A stretch of DNA of 64,000 nt from Helichrysum umbraculigerum. Lineage: Eukaryota; Streptophyta; Magnoliopsida; Asterales; Asteraceae. Shown in pieces: positions 56,447 to 64,000 of the stretch (position 1 is the first letter of the stretch; each line of letters begins with the position of its first letter). The stretch lies in NCBI GenBank assembly GCA_949592205.1, contig CATIUR010000002.1, positions 132,878,090 to 132,942,089 of the forward strand, written 5' to 3'. The position numbers and the translations under genes were made by a program. The notes under the pieces are model-generated. The model was not told the origin of the DNA. It saw only the letters and a list, made by a program, of their open reading frames with translations, and did no database searches.

Positions 56447-56938
56447 ATGGCAAACACACCATTAAATTCATCTCGTTCTCAATCCGGGTCGCAGAACCCA
56501 AGGGTAGCAAGGAGGAACTCCAGGTTGCCTCGAGCTGGCCCGTACCCCACTCACATCGCCTTACCATCTTTAGCTGCTAGGGTAAACCAACACGAGCAGC
56601 GACTTCGCACCATGGATGTCGTGTTGCAGGAAACAAATGAAAACTGGCGACTTACGTCTCTTGAACGCATAGAACAGGTCTCCGACGACCTTGAAACCAC
56701 AAACAACAACATGGATGTCCTTCGCAACCAAATTATAGAAATAAGGGTGGAAAATGCCCTTCTACAACAAAGGATGGAAGAATGTGAGCAACGCTCACAT
56801 GAAGCAGAAGAGTATGCGCGCGGAATAACACAACGACTTGCGCTAGCAGAAGACAACGCCCGACAAGCTAGCAGGCTTGCAAACACTGTGGACCGTCTTG
56901 TCACGATGATGGAACAAATTAATCTACGTCAAGACTAG
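56447..56938 (+). CDS. Coiled-coil protein upstream of gag (163 aa)
   Basis: An intact ORF lies between PBS and gag. It has a basic, Ser/Arg/Pro-rich N terminus (about 1-40), then a long predicted coiled coil from about 45 to 155 rich in Glu, Gln, Arg and Leu, ending MMEQINLRQD. There is no zinc knuckle and no known domain. Its own upstream AUG would be met before gag's, so gag may need reinitiation, leaky scanning or splicing. The TR-GAG-like element also encodes an extra coiled-coil protein, but downstream of gag. Confidence 0.75.
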   Translation: MANTPLNSSRSQSGSQNPRVARRNSRLPRAGPYPTHIALPSLAARVNQHEQRLRTMDVVLQETNENWRLTSLERIEQVSDDLETTNNNMDVLRNQIIEIRVENALLQQRMEECEQRSHEAEEYARGITQRLALAEDNARQASRLANTVDRLVTMMEQINLRQD

Positions 56939-57221
56939 TGTAGTCTTTGTCTTGTAATCTACCCTGTAATCTAGTAACTATCTACGCGCTATTCTATAAT
57001 TCGGTCGGATGTAACAATTCCCGACATCTTTTGTAATACATCTGTAGGATGTAACCTTTAAACTCGTATCATCTATCAAGTATTCTTGCTGTTTTCGACT
57101 CATATTAATTGCCATTATTCCTGTTGATGTTATGTGTTACTGCTCTTATACATGTACATCTGTGATAAATACAACTTTCTTGCAAAATCTCATGTATCTT
57201 CATTTCTTTTATTGAAGAATC
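56939..57221 (+). other. Spacer between coiled-coil ORF and gag
   Basis: Non-coding. TTTTATTGAAGAATCATG provides the gag start context at 57222. No clear splice acceptor identified. Confidence 0.5.
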
Positions 57222-60200
57222 ATGCCGCCAAAGACCAGACCTTACACCGATGCACAGATTACCTCACTCATAACCCAGGCTGTTACTGAAGCCTTAGCTC
57301 GGAATACCCCACCAAACTCCACAAGAAACAGCGATACCGCTGGAACCTCTGCCACCAAACCTTGTTCTTACAAGGACTTTCAAAGCTGCAAACCCTCGAG
57401 TTTCAAGGGTTCTGAAGGAGCCATCGGACTAATCAGATGGTTCGAGAAAATGGAAACTGTTTTCCGTGTCAGCAAATGCGCGGAGAACGACAAAGTAAAC
57501 TTCGCCACCTGCTCTCTTGAAGATGATGCCCACTCTTGGTGGAATTCATATACCCAATCAGTGGGTGCTGACATTGCCTACCAAATCACTTGGGAGGAAT
57601 TGAAAGCCAAACTCACTGCCAAGTACTGCTCTATCGCCAAACTCCAAAAGCTGGATGAGGAGTTCTGGAACTTAAAGGTTCAGGGTGGTGACATCGATGG
57701 TTATACCACCAGGTTTCAACAACTAGCTGCTCTCCGCCCAGCTATGGTAAGCACTGAACCAGATAAAATCAGGAAGTACACCCTTGGTCTCCCTGATCCT
57801 GTTCGGGGACACGTCATATCTTCAAAACCAACCACCATTGACGGTGCGATCTCATTGGCCCAAGACCTGATGTCTATGAGCCAAGATTCTGAACCACCCA
57901 CTTCATCCTCCCAAAACAACAAACGAAAGTGGTCTGACCACCACAACAACCACTCAAACCAACCAAACAAGAAACCCGACACCATCAAAGCCTACAACAC
58001 CACCACTGACATCGTACGAGGCTACACTGGGAACAAACCCTACTGTTCCAAGTGCAGTCGCCACCATGAAGGTTCCTGTGGTCCCTTTTGCAACAACTGC
58101 AAGAGGTACAGCCACCTCACCAAAGATTGCCGCTCACCTGCCAACAACAATTCCAACAACAACACCAGACCACCCAAAGTATGCTTTGAGTGTGGGAAAC
58201 CTGGGCATTTCAGGGACTCGTGCCCAAAACTGAAGAACAACAACAACAACAACCGCAACAACAACAACAACAACAACACTCGCAGCAGAGCTTTCGTCAT
58301 CAAATCTGGGGACGCCCGCCAGGACCCGAATGTGGTCTCGGGTATGTTCCTCCTCAATAACTTAACTGCTTCTGTTCTATTTGATACTGGTGCTGATAGA
58401 AGCTTTATCTCCGATGATTTTTGCCCATTACTTGACATCACTCCTGTTGCCTTAGATGTTAAGTACACTGTAGAGCTAGCCAATGGAAAACTTGTAGAAA
58501 CCACCAGTGTGATACCTAATTGCACTTTAAACCTAGCTGACGAGACCTTTTCGATCGATCTTATACCCATTGAAATCGGCAGTTTCGACGTCATTATTGG
58601 AATGGACTGGTTGTCCAAACATCGAGCTGAAATCGTTTGTCACGATAAGATCGTCCGTATCCCACTCGCTGTCGGTGGAACCTTGATCATACAGGGGGAG
58701 ACCGGTGGGACGGGACTCAATATAGTTTCCTGCTTAAAAACCCAAAAATTTCTGAGAAAGGGTTACCCTGCGATACTTGCACACATCACCGAGAAGAAGT
58801 CGGAGGAGAAGCGACTTGAGGATGTGCCGATTGTTAGGGACTTTCCCGAAGTCTTTCCGGAAGAACTACCTGGTCTACCTCCGCCTAGACAGGTTGAGTT
58901 CTCAATCGATCTCGTGCCGGGTGCCGCACCGGTGGCCCGCGCACCATACCGTTTAGCCCCATCTGAACTTCAGGAGTTGTCCTCTCAGTTACAGGAACTT
59001 CTGGATCGAGGATTCTTTAGACCGAGTTCTTCACCTTGGGGAGCTCCGGTCTTATTTGTCAAAAAGAAGGACGGTTCATTCCGAATGTGCATCGACTATC
59101 GAGAGTTGAATAAATTGACCGTCAAGAACCGTTATCCACTTCCTCGCATTGATGATCTATTCGACCAACTTCAGGGTTCAAGTTTCTACTCAAAAATTGA
59201 CCTGCGATCAGGCTATCATCAGTTACGAGTTCGCGACACCGATATTCCAAAAACTGCTTTCAGAACTCGTTACGGGCACTACGAATTCCAAGTGATGCCC
59301 TTTGGTCTAACCAACGCATCGGCTGTATTCATGGACCTCATGAACCGGGTGTGCAAACCTTACCTCAATAAGTTTGTCATTGTCTTTATCGATGACATAC
59401 TCATCTACTCGCGCAACGAGCAAGAACATGCGCAACACCTCAGAACCATCCTTGAACTACTTAGACACGAGGAGCTTTATGCTAAATTCTCTAAGTGTGA
59501 GTTCTGGATCCAAACCGTTCAATTTCTTGGGCACGTGATCGACAGTCAGGGAATTCACGTGGACCCATCAAAAATCGAGGCTATCAAAGACTGGCAAGCA
59601 CCCACCTCTGCAACTGAAGTACGACAATTCTTGGGTCTTGCTGGGTACTATCGGCGATTCATCGAAAATTTCTCTAAAATAGCTCAGCCACTCACGGTAC
59701 TGACACAGAAGGACAAAAGGTTCGATTGGACCGAGAAACAAGAGTCAGCGTTTCAACTTTTGAAACAAAAGCTTTGCAGTGCTCCAATTCTATCCTTACC
59801 CGAAGGCACCGATGACTTCGTGGTATACTGCGATGCTTCTCACCAAGGTCTTGGTTGCGTGTTGATGCAACGAGACAAGGTCATTGCTTATGCCTCACGA
59901 CAGCTAAAAATTCACGAAAAGAACTACACCACTCATGATCTCGAACTTGGAGCTGTCGTTTTTGCTCTCAAAATCTGGAGACATTATCTCTACGGCACTA
60001 AGTGCACTATCTTTACCGACCACAAAAGTCTCCAACACATCTTCGATCAGAAGGATCTCAATATGAGGCAACGTCGATGGGTCGAGTTGCTTACCGATTA
60101 CGATTGCGAGATCATGTACCATCCAGGGAAGGCTAATGTTGTAGCCGATGCCCTCAGCCGAAAGGAACGACCAAAACCACTTCGAGTCCGAGCCCTCAGT

Positions 60201-61247
60201 ATGACCATTCATAACGATCTTACCATTCAAATTCATACCGCTCAGATCGAAGCCCTGAAATCTGAACACATCAAAAATGAAGCCTTGCGGGGCATTGACA
60301 AACAATTCGAAATCAGACCTAACGGGATTAGGTATTTCTCAAACCGAATCTGGTTGCCCAGTTTTGGGAACCTAAGAGACTTGGTGATGGACGAGGCTCA
60401 CAAGTCTAAATATTCTATTCATCCGGGATCCGATAAGATGTACCACGGTATTAAGGAATTTTATTGGTGGCCAAACATGAAAGCCGAAATCGCCACTTAT
60501 GTCAGCCAGTGTCTTACTTGCTCGAAAGTCAAAACCGAACATCAGAAACCTCCTGGTTTACTCCAGCAACCTGAAATCCCTGAATGGAAATGGGAACAAA
60601 TTGCCATGGATTTCATAACCAAACTACCCAAGTCATCGAACGGTTGCGATACCATTTGGGTGATCGTTGACCGCCTCACTAAATCAGCTCATTTCCTGGC
60701 AATCAAGGAAAGCGATAAAATGGAACGCCTTACACAAATCTACATCAAGGAAATCGTTTCTCATCACGGTGTTCCAATCTCGATCATCTCTGATAGAGAT
60801 GCCCGTTTCACTTCTCACTTTTGGCAATCACTTCAAAAAGCTTTGGGTACTCGCCTAGACATGAGTACCGCATACCATCCTCAAACCGATGGCCAAAGTG
60901 AACGAACCATTCAGACACTGGAAGATATGCTACGCGCCTGCGTAGTTGATTTCGGTACAAACTGGGAAAGACATCTACCGTTGTGCGAATTTTCGTACAA
61001 TAACAGTTATCACGCCAGCATTAAGGCTGCACCTTTTGAGGCACTGTACGGTCGTAAGTGCCGATCACCGATCTGTTGGACTGAGGTGGGAGATAGTCAA
61101 CTCACTGGTCCTGAACTCATTCACGCCACCACGGAGAAAATTGTGGAAATCCAAAACAGACTCAAAACCGCACGTGATCGTCAGAAAAGTTATGCTGACG
61201 TGAGACGCAAACCACTCGATTCCAAGTTGGGGATCGAGTTCTCTTAA
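57222..61247 (+). pseudogene. gag-pol: Gag-Pol polyprotein of the Tekay-like element, frameshifted near the C terminus
   Basis: A 1341-codon frame starts MPPKTRPYTDAQ. Gag core lies at about 50-210 (SWWNSYTQ near 105), CCHC knuckles CNNCKRYSHLTKDC and CFECGKPGHFRDSC (about 290-333), protease DTGAD (about 387), RT with FIDDILIYS (about 722), RNase H VVYCDASHQG to DALSRK (866-978), and integrase HHCC zinc finger (about 1060-1100) with catalytic Asp (MDFITKL), Asp (SDRDARF) and Glu (DGQSERT). A one-base loss in a G-run near 61230 causes a stop at 61245-61247, cutting off the integrase tail and chromodomain. All core catalytic motifs are intact. Confidence 0.93.
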
Positions 61248-61672
61248 AAGTATCGCCTTGGAAAGGCGTCATCCGTTTTGGCAAACGCGGGAAGTTAAAT
61301 CCCAGGTACATCGGGCCTTTTGAGATCCTCGAACGGATTGGCCCCGTAGCTTATCGATTGCAGCTGCCATCCGAACTCAGCAGCGTGCACCCTACTTTTC
61401 ATATTTCAAATCTGAAGAAGTGTCTGTCTGATGAGACACTTATCATTCCATTAGATGAAATTCGTGTTGACGATAAACTTCACTTCGTTGAGGAACCCGC
61501 TGAAATTATGGACCGTGAGGTCAAACAACTGAAACAAAGTCGTATTCCCATCGTCAAGGTCAGATGGAATTCGCGGCGTGGTCCGGAATTCACCTGGGAA
61601 CGGGAAGACCAAATGCGACTCAAATATCCTCAACTTTTCACTGATTCTACATCGAACACGACCTCGAGCTAA
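61233..61672 (+). pseudogene. Integrase tail and chromodomain in shifted frame
   Basis: After the frameshift this frame continues with the GKLNPRYIGPFEIL block of integrase C termini and ends in a group II chromodomain (about 61490-61640) with IVKVRWNSRRGPEFTWERED and a YPQLF ending. Chromodomains of this type steer Tekay elements to heterochromatin. An internal ATG at 61358 could give a 104-residue product but is unlikely to be used. Confidence 0.9.
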
Positions 61673-61696
61673 ATTTCGGGACGAAATTCTTCTAAC

Positions 61697-61706
61697 AGGG
61701 GGAGAA
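61697..61706 (+). promoter_or_regulatory. Polypurine tract of the Tekay-like element
   Basis: AGGGGGAGAA directly precedes the 3' LTR. ATTTCGGGACGAAATTC lies just upstream, as in related elements. Confidence 0.92.
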
Positions 61707-64000
61707 TGTAACACCCGCCAAATTAGGACTAGTAATTGGTGCCTAATCATATGTTAATACATGTAATTAGTTCCTTGTTAGGCTAATTAATGTATCGAAT
61801 TAGATATATTGTTGAATATATACGAAAATGCGATTTGATTAAATCGTACGCAATTTAAATCGGATGTATTTCGATTCTATTTTATATGGACGTTGGTGAC
61901 AAATTTTATTAAATAACGTTGTTATGTCAAAAATATTATTATAATAATATTTCGTATTGATTCATATCGTACAATCAGAAAGTTACACAATTTAAAATGT
62001 AAAACGCGCAAACTAAATAAACTAACTTACATTTATAACTCAAACGTAAACTTAATTGTAAAATAATTAAATAAAATATCGCGTAATAATTTGTATTTAA
62101 AATGTACCAATTAATATATAAAATGATTATTTAACGTTTAAACGACGGAGCAAACGAACACCGCACGGAGCGGGAACACGGGGCGAAAAATGGGAGGATA
62201 ACCTCCCATCTCCCACTCTCTTTTCTCATTTCTTTCAATTCTCTTTCTTCTTTTCTCCTTTTTCTTTCAACTACACCAACCACCACCACCTCCAAATTCC
62301 CTCAAAAACGCAAAATAAACATATCAAACGGCCTTGGATTATACTACTCATTTGGAAGAAAACGACCACCGCATCACGATCTATCATCCTATCTTTTCGG
62401 ATTTCTCATCCGACACTTTGTAAGTTTCCGACAAATCCCGAAATCTCTCGTTTTTAAATGTTTTCACTTGTTAGTAGTTTGTAACAACTTATAATGTCCC
62501 TATAAGGGTTGGGTAAAAGTTTTGGACCGAACGGAAACCGAAAAACTCGTTTTCGACACATTTTCCGGCCAACAGACCGCTACGTCGCATTTGGCCCAAA
62601 ATTTATGCGACGTCAGCTTCTACGTCGCAAAACCCCTCGTGACGTCGCATGGTGCGACGTCAGTCACAACGTCGCATTAAATTGCGACGTCGCATATAGC
62701 GACGTCAGCCTTAACGTCGCCAATACCTCACTACGTCGCATTTAGCGACGTAAGCCCCTACGTCGCAGAAATTAACCAACGTCGCATTAGCGACGCAGCA
62801 CCCTACGTCGCATTAAATTGCGAAACGTCGCCTTTAGCGACGTCATGCTCAACGTCGCAGTCCTACCTGCGACGTCGCACCCAACGTCGCACCCAACGTC
62901 GCACAAACCAGAACCTCAAAAACACAGATTTTTACTAAGTGTCGAGACTCGAAATTTATCACTCGATTTTACCCAAATTCAGATCCAGATGCGTTTTTCG
63001 TCAAAACAATATGGTAGAAATAAAAATTTTCCAAGCTGACCTGGCAGCTCGACCCCAGCCAGGGGCTCTGCCCCTTGGACCCCGCCAGGGGCTGCCGCCC
63101 CTTGGACCCCGCTACCAGGGGCGCTGCCCCCGGACCCCCGTACTTAGATTTCGTAACGGCTTCTAAAACACAATCAAAACACATTTTTCAAGTAAAACGC
63201 CACGAAATCAAAATAGTAATAATTGAGATTATTATTACAAATCCGTCACCAACGGGCTGTACACTTTTCAAATACTTAAACTTATCAACCAAATAGTGGA
63301 GATTTGGACATTATAGTTGGACGAACAACTACAAGGTAGTCTTATTAAATACCTTCGCATATTATAACCACCGCGTGTCGTGGACACCCTCAGGTTACAA
63401 GTCTTTGGACTTCGATTCTCGGCTAATCATTCTCAGTTTATTTTCATAAACTCAACGACTCAGGTGAGTCTCATAGCCCCTCTTTTACTGTTTTACTCAG
63501 GGGTGTGATATACTGCTCAACTTTTAACATGTGAACGCAAGTACCAACTTTTCATATACTACATGAGTTTTTCGAAACTAATCATTTTAAAGTCCTCCGT
63601 CAGCATAGTTGTTAATACGTTGTAGCGTGAATATTAGTATATGGTACCATATAGGATTGACCCTCCTCGTCCGGGTTAGCAAGCACTAACCGGGTAAACG
63701 GACGTACTAATATTTGGGAAGACGAATGTTGATTAGGCATTCGTGGAGGCACCTCGCCCGGAATTCTCTATAGGGGACCCGGCCCTCGAGTTAAGCTCAA
63801 CTATGTGCTCATGGCTGTATACACGATGATTATCATTAAATTGCTGGATGCAATTCATTATTTAATTGCTGGATGCAATTCATTATTAAATTGCTGGATG
63901 CAATTCGTTATTTAAATCTTGCGGTTCATACGATATTACTTGATTTCAAACCTGTGAGCTCACCAGCTTTATAGCTGACCTTTTAGCATATATCGCAGGT
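61707..64000 (+). repeat. 3' LTR of the Tekay-like element (truncated at window end)
   Basis: The first 2294 of an expected 2579 bp. Differences from the 5' LTR that I see: two adjacent bases in the TC-rich leader (about 62257) and G to A at about 62592. Confidence 0.95.
62580..62903 (+). repeat. ACGTCGCA / TGCGACGT word array (3' LTR)
   Basis: Copy of the array at 54413-54736 with one observed substitution. Confidence 0.9.

Larger units (their letters stand above)
53540..64000 (+). mobile_element. Tekay-like chromovirus (Ty3/gypsy), nearly intact, 3' LTR cut by the window end
   Basis: 5' LTR 53540-56118 (2579 bp), PBS, a coiled-coil ORF (56447-56938), gag-pol (57222-61247, with one late frameshift), chromodomain (to 61672), PPT and the 3' LTR from 61707. 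The LTR offset is 8167 bp throughout with no indels. I see three substitutions in the 2294 bp that can be compared, so insertion is very recent. The left target site is probably ATCAT (53535-53539); the right one is outside the window. The chromodomain type and MPP gag start suggest the Tekay lineage. Confidence 0.94.

Noticed and set aside
58040..58618. Minus-strand ORF of 192 codons
   Set aside because: Shadow of the gag-protease frame; Leu runs come from CAACAA repeats in Asn-rich gag.

Overview
This is nuclear DNA from a flowering plant with a large, repeat-rich genome. The evidence is plant tRNA-iMet-primed Ty3/gypsy elements, a chromodomain retroelement, PIF-Harbinger, MULE, hAT and Helitron-like DNA elements, a tRNA-derived SINE, intron-containing plant gene remnants and an integrated plant pararetrovirus. 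A member of the Asteraceae is my best guess, but it rests on general resemblance only. I see no intact ordinary host gene. Nearly all of the window is mobile DNA, inserted layer upon layer.

Region 1 (1-20396) is a badnavirus-like endogenous pararetrovirus (Caulimoviridae) present as two head-to-head copies. The left copy (minus strand, 1-3567) runs off the window. The right copy (plus strand, 3568-20396) is close to one genome long (about 7.8 kb) once its insertion is subtracted. Both carry the ORF1/ORF2/ORF3 layout with ATGA overlaps, and both are broken by frameshifts and stops. The right RNase H region is split by a 9.0-kb young LTR retrotransposon (10286-19278, minus) with two 2943-bp LTRs, a gag, a second zinc-knuckle protein and no pol. 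It is therefore non-autonomous (TR-GAG-like).

Region 2 (20397-30359) holds gene wreckage: two copies of a tRNA isopentenyltransferase-like (IPT2-like) pseudogene, three F-box/F-box-associated pseudogenes, two of them in inverted orientation, and RRM/LINE-ORF1-like fragments. These are linked by direct and inverted duplications.

Region 3 (30360-41175) is a nested stack. A probable outer LTR contains a MULE with ~0.35-kb TIRs, which itself contains a solo LTR, and the outer LTR also holds two more solo LTRs. A foldback MITE sits at its edge.

Region 4 (41176-53539) has a solo LTR, a 39-bp perfect inverted repeat, a SINE, a PIF-Harbinger transposon whose transposase is interrupted by another solo LTR, a hAT MITE and a Helitron-like 3' end.

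Region 5 (53540-64000) is a nearly intact Tekay-like chromovirus (LTR, coiled-coil ORF, gag-pol, chromodomain, and a 3' LTR cut by the window end). The non-autonomous element of region 1 shares its PBS and about 200 bp of downstream leader, so the two look like a dependent element and a possible helper.

The most unusual signal is shared by every LTR family here. Each LTR carries a cluster of a short, CpG-containing word repeated in both orientations, often as perfect or near-perfect hairpins. Each family or subfamily has its own word (TGCGACACAA, TGCGACGT, ACGCGATCC, GCGACGCGATT, CGCGACTYGAT, GATCGCGT). Flanking sequence can be conserved while the word has changed completely.
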